NCBI GenBank assembly: GCA_022496205.1 | Contig: WTXD01000005.1 | Coordinates: 186,001-250,000, forward strand | From: Gloeopeniophorella convolvens | Taxonomy: Eukaryota > Basidiomycota > Agaricomycetes > Russulales | DNA: 64,000 bases | Direction: 5' to 3' | Part shown: positions 13,177-25,679 of the stretch, one piece after another | Position numbering within the stretch: the stretch's first letter is position 1 | How the letters are laid out: each line of letters opens with the position of its first letter | Position numbers and translations under genes: made by a program | Notes under the pieces: generated by a model | The model's database searches: none | What the model saw: only the letters and a program-made list of their open reading frames with translations | Told to the model about the DNA's origin: nothing

Positions 13177-14309
13177 ATGGCTTACCCTCCGCAAGGTGTC
13201 CATTCTCAGTCCCACCTGACCTTCACCACCCACCCGTCCCTTCGTGAGTGCGGCTTACCCGAGGTGACCTGTCTTACCTCGCGCCTACAGATATTCGCGA
13301 TGCAAGAGACGCCCACATCATCCTCGAGGCTGTTCGACTTAACGTTCTCCCGTTGATCACTAGGCGGTTGTCCTCAACAGAGAGAGAGCAGCTCTGCTCC
13401 GGAAATGTCTTTGTCTGGGAGGAAGCTGAATTCAAAGGTGGTTTGGAGCGTTGGACAGACGGGCGGAGGTGGTAGGTGGCTCGGTGAGCATCTTATGGGA
13501 TAACCAATTAAACTCCAATGCTAGGTCTCAAAGCCGGATGCGTGGAGATTACTTATTCTATGAGGAGAAACTCGAAACAACGCAAGAGGAGCGTGACATG
13601 AAGGCGGCAAGGCGGTGCGTACTTCTTTACTTCTTCTGGATTTCTTATCTGACTCGGGACGTCTAAAGAGCACGCCGCGCCCTTGACCCGCTATCTGTAC
13701 CTCCCCTGACTAACCGGCGCCAAGACCGGCCCTCAAAGCCAAATGGTCTTACGAAACAGACATTCTCAACTCAGGTGTACCTTCCGGGTGCCAGCGCACC
13801 ACGAAAATGGCACATCGTCGCCTATTTCTCGGTATAGTGGATCCACGGGTATACGCGCTTTCATCCACACCCACGCTATTTTCTATCATCAGGGAAACGA
13901 CTACACACGGCTGCAGACGATTGACAACATCGAGCACCTGCGCAATATCCGTGTTCCTCACGGGATCTACGTTTCGAGCAAGGGTTCTTACAAGCGGGCG
14001 GACACCTTCCCTTGCGAACCTGACGATGATGAGAGCATCTACTCCAGTCGCCGGTCATCAATTTCTGGCCGTCCAACATCGTCCTCATCTTCAGCAACCT
14101 TGGCCGCATCTCAGCCATACACTCAGAGTAACCAAGGCGCGGCACGTCCGCAGTCGCCTCTCCCGGGAAGCCTTCCACGGTTGTCCTCCGTCGTCGGTCA
14201 CGCACCGCTGCCACCCACAGGACCGCCGGGACCGCCCGGTGCGCGGCCATACGCACCCCTGTCAGCTGAAGATCGCCGCGTGCTGAATGCCTTCCGCGTC
14301 GTGCTCTGA
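13177..14309 (+). CDS. Gti1/Pac2 (WOPR) family transcription factor
   Basis: Five exons with introns at 13244-13290, 13472-13524, 13615-13668 and 13832-13892 give exactly 305 residues. The first half of the WOPR DNA-binding domain (about residues 18-110) is clear from HIRDARDAHIILEA, PLITRRL, VFVWEE, and LERWTDGRRW followed by SRMRGDYLFYEEK. The second half (about 140-210) contains KQTFST, KWHIVAYFS and LRNIRVPHGIY. The tail is Ser/Pro-rich and ends in a run of PP and GPPG motifs. Known members such as Wor1, Ryp1, Sge1 and Pac2 are nuclear regulators of morphological switching, conjugation or effector expression. Neighbouring genes give no hint about targets. Start choice rests on the TATA box upstream and on the family's usual N-terminal TxHPSL motif soon after the start. 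The protein is at the short end for this family. Confidence 0.92.
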
Positions 14310-17300
14310 TTGCACGCCGCTGGAGTGGCTCTCCAAAAATAAGAATAGGGTGGATAGGGCAACGTGCTGACTCGGGCGCGGGGCCTCCGACGAGCAGCGA
14401 GTCGTCGAAGCGTCTGAGATTGAACGCTTGCTCTGGTGCCCCATTCCTGTTTCAGGGTTTGGCCCTGTTCACAAATGGCGCATACATTCTTATACTGTGT
14501 TACGTGGCAATAGTTCGTGTGCAGATTGGGCGACGAGTAGCGGATAGATATTCATGGGGTCTCGACTGCGGCGTCTGAGTGCGGCTGTAACTAGATTTAC
14601 TTCGGTGACGTATCGAGAACGCAGCGTGTTGTGGAAATGGACATTCGGAGTCAAAAGGATGCGCCCCAGCGCGGCGAACCAAGCCCAGTGGACATCAGGT
14701 ACTAGCGCTCTAACGTCGAGGCGATCGTCTCACATGCACACAGCGGGGTTCTGGAGCTCGCCCAAAGAGAAGAAATAAAGTCTGCGCCTCGTATATTTCC
14801 CGGCTTGTGTAACGCGTCAGGTAGACAACGCCCACGCCCATGGGTTTGACCCACCACTTGGATGAGGGCTTCGCACGACTCGGAATGATTTCGCTTTGTT
14901 ATCGGTTCTTCCGTCTGCTAATTGTAGACGCAGTGGAGGGATACACATCCCTAATTCGCGGGGGAGGGGGACGGTAGTCGGCGAAAAAGAAGGGAAATAG
15001 TTGGATGCAAGGGGGGCCTGGAAGAGGCATACAAGATGTATTGAGTTTGACTTCCGGCATTGCCAATTCACGCACCTTTCGCCAGAACGGGCTTGGCAAC
15101 ATGCCGCAGGAGCCATACCGGAGACCGCGACCTGCCCAAGTGTTCATGCCATCCGCAACGGATATGTTACGACTTCCGATAATCTGCCGACCACGATGAC
15201 GATGAGAGTGAGTTGAGCTCATTGTGTGCAAACGTCGAGGAACATAATGTGGGACTGACATGAGCCCCACACGGTGTCAGGGAGCATAATTAGCACTTAT
15301 CAATCATATGACTGCCGCAAGATCCCGCCGCGTCAACATCAAGACCCAAGCCAGGACTGGTAGTGTGGATGGGTGAAGTCATTGGAAGCTGAGAAAGGGA
15401 AATACGCAATAGTTCCAAGGATGCCAGGTGTGTCACGCTCTCACCGTACCCACATAAACACGGAAGGCCGCGCTGTAAGACTTCAGTCTGCTCCCACGCC
15501 TAGGGTCGCGAAGCGAGGCAATCTGATAGAGCCGGAAGGACTGGACCGAAAAGCGAGTCGGTGAGGAATCGCAACGTCTCCCCTCGTCCACCATCTGTTC
15601 GTCGGAAGTGGAGCCGAAAATGTTCTAATGAACCGTCTGCATCAACGCTGTGTCAAACCGAGCCTCTGAGAAAGAAAAGTTCAAAGGGCGCGTCAGAACC
15701 AGCGGCATTGTGACGCGCTAAGTTCAGCCAACTTGCCTGATTACACCCATACTGTGTACCATCGTAGAAGGCGGGTGATATGTACCATGTACCATATCGG
15801 TTGCCGCGTCCGAAGCCGTTCAGCGCTGTCTCTATAAATCCCAAACTGAATGGCACGATTGAGCTTGAACGTATTATGAATGCAAGGGATCGTCCTGATA
15901 GAGTCCTGAGCGTACCTCAAAGCCGTCCGAAGTTCAGGTTTACAATACAGTCCCCCCGGCAGAAAGGTTGAAATCGAAGTATTGGAATGTTATGCCACCG
16001 CGCACTGGTCTGGGATGAGCTATTTCAGGAACCCCGCGGGATAGAAGCCTGCGAACATATTCCCACTGGACCCATAGCGTGAGCGAAAAGTCACCTAATG
16101 TAGGCTACAGCAGCAATCACGAGTCGAATTGGATATGCTCATGATGTGCATATGCACGTTCGATGCTCTGGCCATAAAACGCGCAAATCGAACCTTCAAA
16201 TTTTCACGGCAAGACGGTGCCGGATTGAGATTAGTCCTAATCGTCAGATGGCGATGGAGAGACCTCTGATGCACTTACTGTTGTATACAACGCGTCCTCA
16301 TGATATGCCAGCTCACATGCAACCAGCAGCTGTGCTAGAGCAACCTCGACATAACCTTGTTTTGGTTCGGCCCGGGCGGAGCGAGTTTGCGACTCGAGTA
16401 TGGGAGGAGAAAGACTGGAATGACCCAGGACTCCAATGCCCAATTAGTCGGGTGAGTAACTGTAGATTCTTCTTGATAGGAAATGCGCCGGTACCATCGA
16501 TGGCAGATCGAACGCGGTTGCACCATAATTATGGGGCCTTCACTGCATGCGGCGAACTAGACTCGCGGCGGACAGGTGCCGAGTCGAGGACCTCCGTCTA
16601 CAAAACGGGCAACTCTAACCCTAACGGCAGCTTAGGGTTGACAGACGTCATAGCGCCCCACGTAGCGGCGTTGACCAACACGATCTCAGGCAGCTCCGAC
16701 TGGCAAACGCTGGTAAACGACAAGGTCGAATCGCTTGGACAAACTGGGCGCGCAAGTTGACGAACATATCAGATGTTCACGATGCCTTCTGGGAACCACC
16801 TTGTGCACGGTTGGCCCAGCTCGACACTTCAGGTTTCCGCCGCGCTCAATCGTTGTTCGCACCCGCCGACAAGCCCATGTCAGTAGAACATGATGAGTTC
16901 CTCGGAAGCTAGCGATTTATGGAAGTATTCTATCAGTGTTTCCAATGGAATATGCCGAAACAGAAATATGGTACGGAACCAATACTACTATAGTCGACAC
17001 TGACCAGAACATTTTTATCCAACCGCACGCGCAGCACCGGGAGATATTGCTGAGTCGCTTGCTCAAAAAATGACGGGAAAACGGGCACCGCTACAGATCC
17101 CTGGAATACCATGCGACGTCCTGAGTCACATGTGAGGAAGAGTGAGCGGAGTTACGAGTGACTTGAGAAGAGCAATCGATGTCCACTGCATACCTGTTCA
17201 TGCGTGGCGAAGAGCACCTACAGGCCCCGTACAGGACCTCACGCTGACAGATTGCCTTGAGATCGTCCTTCAAAATCCCCCACGTCCTGCTGGATTGACG

Positions 17301-20300
17301 ACTTTTTCCTTTTGTCTGATGATGTCGAGTGCAGGCCCAAACGCCTTCAGGTGCGTACGGTGGATCAATGCCGTTGTAAGCGATGGGTGTGTACCGGCTC
17401 GCCGAAGTCACAGGTGCCATGATGGAAAGTTAAGCCTTTCATGTGTGCACAGGTCAGCAAAACCGCTATATTGGACTGTACCGCTTTATTTCCTTGACCT
17501 TTGCAGGCCAATGCATAAGCGAGAGGAGGTAGGCGCGGCGCGCTAATTCAGTCTCCTCACTCGAGGTCCGTGGGAGCACACTCAATCAAGCACCATGGCC
17601 GCACCATCCCCCCTCCCCCAAGAATCGCGGTGGTACTGTTGAAGACCCCTAGGCGAGAGCACATCCGCAGGCAGAAGTCGTCAGTGCTTGGCACTTGCCA
17701 GGGGCGAAACCTTGACAGGTTATTTTCAGACGATGTTCCCACCGGCATAATGCGGTGGGTTTCTCGCCTTGGGTCATGTCGTCGAGATCCGGGCAGCGCG
17801 GGTCTGATGAGGATGATGTCTCAGCTGATCATGTAGAAAAGGCTGATCAAGGTAACCCTCAGCTCGCTATATTTGCGATAGTCGCTCGGTGTCACCGTCT
17901 ATAAGGAGACGGCGACCACGCGGAGAGAAAATTGAGTGAGGACACGGATGCCGGTGGGAAATAGTATGGGTCGCGTGGCAAGAAGGTCCGCTCAGGTCCG
18001 TGGTATATCGACCTACGCCAGCGCAAGTGGATGGCACGGAAGGGCGTCAGGAAGGGTATAGCGCCGCGTGACGAGCCATAGCGGATATATATGCGGGAGG
18101 CGGTCCGGAGCGCGATGCACCTGGACTCAAGTCAGATGGGAACATGGGCGTATGAAAGGAAATACGAACAGGTCCTCGAGACGACCGTCGCGACGGTCGG
18201 CGTTCGCAGTATATACGGTCGTAATGAGTCCTGACTGTCTCCCTGTTCAAAGAACTGCGGCAGGGAAACGCATAGTAGGGAGTGTAAAGTTGCTAGACCC
18301 GAACGACGATTTCGCATACATACCAAGGCTCGAGAAATGCACTTGAGGGGAAACTATTGAAAATATTCTGGTAAAACTTGGCGGCGACCTTGCCAACCTT
18401 GATTGTGTTGAAAGAGAGATCCGAAGGAGAGTAGGAACAATTCGTCAAATGAGCGAACTCCAAGGAAACCCTCCCGGAGCCCTCTGGCGGGCACTGCCTT
18501 GTCCTCATACGGGGACTGGCATGTACACGTAGTAGAGCATGTGCGCCCACTCCGTTGCTGTGAACGAGAAACTCCAGAAATTTGTCGTTCAAAGCACAGA
18601 GGGACTATATGCCGCTTTTCCAGTGCCGAGAGCTGATGGGAACGTTGGAGGAAAACATGTAGGGGGTTCAGTCTCAGACGCAAGAGCCTACAACGATGCC
18701 CAGTGTTCAGCGGCAACGCGGCCGGCGCTGACGGTATAGGTGTTACACCCATACTACGCATCACGCGTCACGGTGTAACATATATCGTTACACGTCACGG
18801 AATACTACTGCCCTGAGGCCTGATCAAGGCCTGAGTACTGGCGAGCAAGTCTGACATTGATGATTGACTCCTGCCGCAAAAAACTTGTACTAGGATCTTC
18901 GGAGGAGCAAGTTAAACTACACTTCGAATGCAGATTAGCTCGGGATGAGTTTAAGGTGCAATTCGTCGAAGTCCAGAAGGGATGGAGTGTCCATATAGTC
19001 AAACCGGAAAGGATTAATCGCGCGTGAACTTGGGTTCAGCCGGACCTGACACTCGCAAGGAATTTCTGCTTCGACGTGAGCAAGGCCGCATTCGTTTTCC
19101 GGGACACGAAACTTCCAACAGACAAATAAGCCAAATCCGCGTCTAAACTCTCCAGCATCATGGCTCAGAGTTGTCAGGTTGGGTTCGCCACGTTCCAAGC
19201 TCGCCGTGCTGACGGTCGCCTCATGCAATAGCCAGTAACAACCCCATAATTGTGGGCTACATAGTGCCTGTCAACAAGCTGCGCAATCTAGACGCGCGAA
19301 CGCAATAGCAAATCGAAGTTCGGCCGATCATGCACGTACTTTGGACCCCAATATCGGGAGAAACAGTACCTTCTTGCCAGCAAGCCAGCTTGGTTCTTCC
19401 ACGAGCAAGGTTAGGGAAATTGACAAGCGATAGAGAGACGTTACTGGCAATCTTGCCTGATTGTGTTCGCCAGGGTTCGGTCAAGACGTATCTGTCACTG
19501 ACTGAGCCTATCAGCGAACTCTGAGCCATCGCGGCACTTTGCACGCGAAGTCCGCTTCGCTTCCTTCCATTGGAAAGTCCTATTCAATAAGAACCTGTAG
19601 CTTGGCTAAACAACCCGCAAACCAGGCGAGATCAAATTAGGGCGACTCATGACAGCGGGGAGGAGGGAGGTCTTCACACACCACATACACACACACCGTC
19701 TATACACATCGGTAATCTTCAGGTGGAGAGCAGGACTGCGCGTCCACAGATCCAGCGTACCCGCTTTCGAGACAGGAAGAAACCTCAAGATGAATATGGG
19801 AAGTGTGGAAACCCCAAACGGCAGAGTGGCGTGTCTACGACTTCGAGTAGCGACTATAGTGCATCCGTGCAATATAATGCCTTCGCACCCCGGGAAATTT
19901 GAGTACAGGTCCCGAGAAAGAAACGAACGGTAGAGATATGAATTGAATTGTCGGCGCAGAATCAACAAGGGCGGGTTCGTGAACGAATGTATTGGTGGGT
20001 ATGAATGGAGATCGGATAACGGAGTCTAATGGATAGGCTCATGGATAGGCCACTGGCTGGGGCACCTCGGATAGTTCCTTTTAGCTCGTGGTAGCACGGA
20101 AGAGCCTCGGGAATCGGATAGCGGGACGACGCGAGGAGAACTATGGATGGTCGGGGCACTTGTCAACACATGCACGACGGGTGATTGGCTGGCCCTACCT
20201 TAAGTGGCTGGGCGGACGAGATCGCACTCCTTGGCTTTAAGCTCTGGAGATGCTATTGCAGGAAATTATAGGTACGGCGAGAGAGCGGGATTGGTGGCCG

Positions 20301-21591
20301 AGGGCAAGTTCCGAGATAGCGAGGGGAAACTACGAAGCAAGATGTGACGGTTCCAACCGCGTGCGCCACACATTCCTCGAAGGACGACCTCCACCAGCAG
20401 AAGCAAACAGTTCGGTGATATCGAACTTCAGTAATAGCTTTGAAACTTGTTGCTGTGCTTCGCGAGGGCAAGGGGGATCTCAAGGAAGGTGTCAAAAGCG
20501 ACCACCGGAATCAGCCGTGATGAGGGGCACTGCTGGAAGGGTCTCATCGCCTGAGAGGACCACAATGGAAAGAGGTTACGCACCTGCCCAAAACGTGATA
20601 CCCTCGCTCGATTCCGGTTATCAGTGTACAATACTAGGAGAGTTCAGCCTATGCTGCGAGCGCTGAGAGAAACGCGGAGATGGCTTACTAAGCGACGACG
20701 TGGTCAGTAATATTTTCCACCTTGTTTTCATCAAACGTGTGGTGTGTGCGGTGCGGCCCCCGCACGTCGATCACAACAGAATGGCACTGTCCGATGCTGT
20801 ACTCAGACGTGCATACGTCGACAATAGATAGCCCCACTACGCACGTCATGTCAGGCATCGATGACCTCCGCGGAAGATCCACCTAACGCCAATACCTGCA
20901 CAATGCGGTATCCTTTGGCATCGGGCATAACACAGCATCAGTGATGCGAGTATTGAGAACGGCTTTGATTCGTGAGCCAGGCGCAAGCCCTGGCTGCACG
21001 AAGGTAGGACGACAAAGGCAGCCCTGACGGGGGCATACACCAAGTTTGTCGAAGCAGTCGTAATGGCGGATGTCTGGCGGTTCGGGCGGGTGAAGGTATC
21101 AGGGTCTCGCCCAAGATAATGCACAGCAAAAGATCCACGCTGTTGCCATTGAATTGGAATTAGGGTGAGGACATGAGACGGCGCCGGGGAAACTTCAACA
21201 GGCTAGCGCAGCATCGCGCCCTACCACAAAAGTCGGCGACAACAGTTGCAAATCTAGGAAATAAAAAGGATGCATACATGAGGCCTTGATGGCACTGATG
21301 CGCGTTGTGGAGGAGGAGGACCGACCAAGAAAAGCGATTCACCATGTGTCCAATGGAACCCGGTGCAGCAGGAGGAAACCGCATTGCAGACTTGAGGCAG
21401 CCATGAAATGAACTTCACGTGATGCACTCAAGCCCCTTCCTTCTTGTCGTCACCGTGACCCTTGGCGCAATGGCCGCTGCCATGGAGCCCATGGGCTCAA
21501 TCGAGTATATAACTCTGCGCAGGACGTCAGGGTCTCCCCACATATTTCTACAAGACACCTCCCAGCTTTTCGACCATCGTATCGTAACCCA
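14310..21591. other. Gene-poor stretch of about 7.3 kb
   Basis: I found no convincing exon chain on either strand. Open frames of up to about 200 codons exist, for example 16146-16760 on the plus strand, but they lack recognisable motifs, plausible splice partners or biased composition. Short telomere-like CTAACCCTAAC sequence near 16615 is too brief to matter. A near-palindrome TGTAAC...GTTACA lies near 18775. This may be intergenic DNA plus decayed transposons. Confidence 0.45.
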
Positions 21592-22330
21592 ATGGCCCTT
21601 CTCTCGACTGTTCGCGTCTTCCTTTACTGCGCCCTTGTAAGTGTCTACCAGGCCATCCAAAGGGTTTCGCTCACATTATATCGGCTTTGCTCAACAGTGG
21701 ATCTTCTCCGTAGTATTGCTGGGACTTACAGCTGCACGAATTCACTACACGGAGAACCTCTCCCCAAATGACCCCTTGAATGATGGCCGACACTTCTATG
21801 ATCCCGTCGTAGCTGAACTCCTTGCAACGAGCATCCTGGCGATGCTTTGGTCGATGTTTGCGTGAGTCTCATCCCTCCTCCTTTAACCATAACGTCTCTT
21901 GCACGGCACGTTGACCAAATATGCTCCACAGCATCCACGCCATTCACACGCGACGCGACTACCGCCTGATCCATACCTTCGCAGCAGAAGTCGTCGGGCT
22001 TTTCATCCTCTTCATCATGTGGCTTGTCGGCACGGCCATAGCTACCGTGAGTTTTATGGCCTTGTATTCTTGGACCTGCGCTAACGGAACAATCTGCAGT
22101 CGTTTTGGGGCAATCTTGGTTGGTGCCATCAGTTTGCACCTTGCCGCCTCCTTACCGCCCTCGTTGCAATCGCGTGGGTTGGTTGGGTCCTGCTGTTCTT
22201 CCTCCTGAGTGCCAGTCTTATCCACGCCGTCGTGAACCGGGCGTGGACTGAGCCCATGCACGGCCACCTCTATCCTCGCGATAGCTTCGCCCCTCGCGAG
22301 ACATCTGAGTATCGTGGCAGCCGTCTTTAG
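21592..22330 (+). CDS. MARVEL-type four-helix membrane protein
   Basis: Four exons with introns at 21637-21697, 21862-21931 and 22047-22099 give 184 residues, exactly in frame. Four hydrophobic segments are visible. The first is at the N-terminus (about residues 5-27, VVLLGLTAARIHY). The second lies around residues 50-72 (VAELLATSILAMLWSMF), the third around 85-107 (GLFILFIMWLVGTAIAT) and the fourth around 125-148. Between helices 1 and 2 is the segment NDPLNDGRHFYDPVVAEL, which recurs in the fungal members of this family. MARVEL proteins are small integral membrane proteins that organise membrane domains or vesicle traffic; no specific role can be given. It converges on the small minus-strand gene at 22656-23066. 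Confidence 0.8.
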
Positions 22331-22655
22331 TCGTTGTAGGGCTTCCATACTTACTGTACCAACACTGTCCTATTTGCTTGCACCCATCGATGACTTAAAT
22401 CCCGGACACTGTGTATCATACGCTGAATGATGTACCTTTAGCCCACGTCGGCTATGTCTGACTTGGCCGTCGGAGCGATGCTTCCACATATTGAAGCAAC
22501 CCTCGATGATAGTTCAGCATCACTCAATTGCAGTGACTGGACATAAACTCGAAGGGCGCGAACGCGCAGGTGTCATCGATGGTACAAAATACACGTCTAA
22601 AACCTGATGGCTCTTGAACGGGAGCGCACGCTCCCCGTAACGTGGGACCAGTAAA
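22331..22655. other. Convergent intergenic gap
   Basis: This is the 325-bp space between the stops of two convergent genes. It presumably holds both 3' ends. No terminator or gene can be pointed to. Confidence 0.5.
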
Positions 22656-23066
22656 TCATTTCATCAAGTCGACAGATAATGTGCCTTGTGAGTGTCGGGA
22701 GTCAGCAAAAATACCAAGAGGGCGATGAGCCGTACCCAGCTTGATGACGGGGGGAATCTTTTGACCCTTTGGTACCGAAGATGCATACAGGCCCCTCAAA
22801 TTTGCATTGAGCTGGGCCCACGACGCCGAGTCGGTGATCACAACGCCGTCGAAGAGCTTGTATGCGTCCGTCTCTGATAAGCCAGCGCGTTCCTCGAGAG
22901 ACACTTTGAGTCGACCGTGCCAGTGGAGGATACCACTAATTAGCTCCTTCCACCGAGATACGGAGCTGATGATGACAGGTCCCTTTACGCCCTCCAAAGT
23001 CCACCAGAAGACATCTCGTGATGAATCGACGAAGTGGACGTAGGAATCAGGTTCGTCGTCGGACAT
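22656..23066 (-). CDS. Small 'FWW' family protein, member A (function unknown)
   Basis: Two exons (22736-23066 and 22656-22684) with a 51-bp phase-1 intron give 119 residues. I do not recognise the family, but the protein clearly matches the two tandem genes at 51532-51958 and 52365-52791. Shared features, in order, are an acidic N-terminus beginning MSDD, a DVFWW block, VSLEE, ITDSASW, then N-x2-LR-x-LY, and an ending LGTL that is split by the intron at the same codon in all three. There is no signal peptide, membrane segment or cysteine pair, so a small soluble cytosolic or nuclear protein is likely. Copy A is the most diverged of the three and lies about 28 kb away on the opposite strand. 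Confidence 0.75.
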   Translation of the reverse strand: MSDDEPDSYVHFVDSSRDVFWWTLEGVKGPVIISSVSRWKELISGILHWHGRLKVSLEERAGLSETDAYKLFDGVVITDSASWAQLNANLRGLYASSVPKGQKIPPVIKLGTAHRPLGIFADSRHSQGTLSVDLMK

Positions 23067-24482
23067 ATGGGGCTAGCGGGAGCTGCTAGGGGCCAGTGTG
23101 ACGGATTTCCGAGGATTACCCCGTCTCCTTTTATCGCGCCGCGCATGTACGCTGTAAGCGTGAGACCTTGGCAATGTGGCATCGGTATCGCATGAAACCA
23201 AGGAGAGCGGTCCTAGGAGTCGGATCAGAGCGTCCTACGGAATGTTCTCTGGCTCTCATGTCACAGAAAGGCGCATGATGATATATTCACCGCATGGCAT
23301 GTAGATACCACGGATACGCGGTTTGAGTATCCCGACTTGTCCCAGTCCTGCATAAGTCCACCAAAGACCATGATCGGTTCAACTCGTTGAGGTACTTGCC
23401 CCGGAGGGGGGTGAAATACGGGGAGATATTGCTGCCATTTCTGTGGCAAAGTCTGCCCTAGTCTGCCACGGCGTGTCGAAGGGCCAGACGAGGCAGTATA
23501 TTTGTCGTTGTTTGTTCGGGCTTGCTGGCCAATCACAAAACTGCCTCATGTCAGCCACGCGTGGCATCACAAGCAAAAATGGCGCAACCCTCGTTCACCC
23601 TCCGCAACTGTCTCTCCTCCCCCATCTCCCCCCTTTCCCCTCAACCGCACGCAACGCAACTCCTTTGTCCCCACACACCCCTTTCGTCGTTAGTGCCTTT
23701 GCTTCATCTGCTCCCCTCGGCCAACGAATACCGCTTTCTTCTGCGGCCTGTCGCCCGTCGATCATGCACTCAGACGACCCTCACTGATTCTCCAGTCGCG
23801 TTTCGTTCCTCCCTTCGTTTGACATTCAACCACATTCTAGCTACAGTCATAGATGGCTTTTGCATGTCTTCCCGTTGCTGGCTGTGTACTGCTGAGCTCC
23901 TATTCGCATGGCTACTCCTGGATCTGTTTCTCGGTGCTGTCCACTTAGCTTTCGAAGCTTCCAGAGGCAATCCGTCACAGCACACGCCCGGCGCCGAAGG
24001 ATAGAGCGGGGGAATGCGAGAGCGTTGTCCTCACGAAGCTGGAACCTGCTCTCCTTCACGGTCATCATCCTCAATTCCGCAATCCCTGATCACGCAATAT
24101 TACGAAAGCATCACGCAATTCTCGGTCGTCAGGTGGCGTTGTGTTGATGGCTCGGGGACGGGTGTTCTGGTATTGGTATTCCGGAGAGGATGGGCTTGGA
24201 AGAGGAGGGCAGAGTGGTTGGGAGGTCATGCTGAGTGGTGAACTCACGACTGGTGCGTGTTGTCCTAGCATCAAATCATGCCAACGCGTAGTTCTGCCTA
24301 GGTCACAGAAGACTGGGTAGCTCGAGCGATGTCTTCGGGGAGGAACGCAAGCGGCTCAGTTCGGCACGTATTTTTAGCCGTGTTTGTACCTGTTTACGTT
24401 TTGCTCGGGGTCCACTTTTGCATATTCTAGCAGTCTGTTCCCGCGCGTACCGACGGTCCCACCAACCCCTCCCCAAATCGCT
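23067..24482. other. Intergenic region between divergent genes
   Basis: This should contain the promoters of the minus-strand FWW gene and the plus-strand copper transporter. The open frames near 23500-24000 are pyrimidine-rich and look like leader or promoter sequence rather than protein. No metal-response element could be identified with confidence. Confidence 0.45.
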
Positions 24483-25191
24483 ATGCTCTCTTCAGCCCGG
24501 CGTTCTTTATGCTTTGTGCTTCTGGCGCTTTTAGCTATTACCGCCTTCGCTCACGATAATGGCATGGACATGAGTATGGACACTGGCATGGACATGTCCA
24601 TGGGCAATATGATCATGTACCTCCATTTCACCCCCGGCGATAACCTCTGGTTCTTTGGGTGGGCACCGCGATCCGCAGGTGCTATGGTCGGGACGTGCAT
24701 TGGACTGTTCCTGCTCGCGATGGCCGAGAGGTGGTTAGCAGCGATGCATGGCGTGATGGAGAGACATTGGCACATCAGGTATGTGGCCACATCCACTGGA
24801 CACGACTCTTATTCATGCGTGTTTAAGATCCCAGATTGTTCTTGCTAATAGGCTTAACGCATCCTCTGAGGCGTCGTCTGCCGAGATGTGCTGCGAGTCG
24901 TCCCCAAAGCCCGCACAGCCTGGACGTGCGCCGCTTAGGCTCCCGGCGTCTCCCTTTATTGTCGCGCACGACGTCCCACGTGGTCTCATGAAAATCGCCA
25001 TGGCTGGTATCAACTTCCTGTGCATGCTAGCAGTGATGTACGTCGATTCCTGTGACGACTCAGTATGGGTGACTAACACGGTCCCTGGCAGGACGTTTCA
25101 ACTTGGGTTCATCTTCTCGATCGTAGTTGGCTTTGGCGCAGGAGAGGCCCTTTTTGGGAGGTACAGCCTTCAGACGGGCCATATGCATTGA
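24483..25191 (+). CDS. CTR-type copper transporter
   Basis: Three exons with introns at 24779-24827 and 25038-25091 give 201 residues. A signal-like hydrophobic stretch occupies residues 4-23. It is followed by a methionine-rich extracellular segment (MDMSMDTGMDMSMGNMIM) typical of copper-capturing CTR N-termini. The first membrane helix follows FTPGDNLWFFGW. After a polar loop of about 60 residues comes a second helix with the MxxxM pore motif (MLAVM). The third helix contains GFGAGEALFGRY, matching the GxxxG packing motif of trimeric CTR channels. The protein carries Cu(I) across the plasma or vacuolar membrane. The ferric/cupric reductase 1.2 kb downstream, on the same strand, would supply Cu(I). 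It has a short C-terminal tail ending HMH. Confidence 0.92.
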
Positions 25192-25311
25192 GATGTGGCT
25201 CGCAACTTGTGGCTTGTGGCCGAACTCCGTAGCAGTGTAAATTACCTTATATGGAACTGCCTCTCAGTGCTCGTCGAGCGAGCTCGCGCTATGCACTCAG
25301 GATTCGCGATG

Positions 25312-25317
25312 TATAAA
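25312..25317 (+). promoter_or_regulatory. TATA box before the small proline-rich ORF
   Basis: TATAAA lies 98 bp before the ATG at 25416 and about 120 bp after the copper-transporter stop. It supports an independent transcript here. Confidence 0.4.
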
Positions 25318-25415
25318 GAGAGGGTTTGCCCCTCCCTGGGACTCATCCTGCCTTCGAACGCCTTTGTCGCCCACTCAGTGCAACCGACGTAACCCTTGCG
25401 CAACTTCATTATTCA

Positions 25416-25679
25416 ATGTCTCTACCTACTCCCGGTTGGACGGTTTATCCCATCATGCCTACCTATCCAATCCATTTCATTCCGGCCCCTGTGATATACA
25501 CAGTCGGGGCTGTTCCTTTTCAAACTCCATCTCAGCCACGTCCGCCTGCTCTACCTCCACTCCCGCCCCCGCCGCCCCCGCCGCCCCCGCCTTCGCCGCC
25601 TCCGCTTTCGCCTCCTCCGCCTTCGCCTCCGCCACCTGGCCGCCGTCCGCGTTGTTATCTGGTGCTGGTGTCTGTGTAA
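25416..25679 (+). CDS. Small proline-rich protein (hypothetical)
   Basis: A single open frame encodes 87 residues. The first 40 are rich in Pro, Tyr, Ile and Thr (PGWTVYPIMPTYPIHF), then comes a run of about 30 mostly proline residues broken by Ser and Leu, and a short basic end. A TATA box lies upstream. The proline tract is encoded by a near-tandem CCG/CCC repeat, which keeps a second frame open as an Ala/Ser-rich shadow. A possible GTAAGT donor sits at 25677 and would change only the last residues. The style resembles the larger proline-rich gene at 35485, but homology is not demonstrable. Function is unknown and it may not be a real gene. Confidence 0.35.
   Translation: MSLPTPGWTVYPIMPTYPIHFIPAPVIYTVGAVPFQTPSQPRPPALPPLPPPPPPPPPPSPPPLSPPPPSPPPPGRRPRCYLVLVSV

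Noticed and set aside
16608..16640. Telomere-like CTAACCCTAAC and TTAGGG
   Set aside because: Only one or two units in opposite orientations inside a gene-poor stretch; too short for an interstitial telomere.
16146..16760. 204-codon open frame on the plus strand
   Set aside because: No motif, no biased composition and no plausible exon partner.
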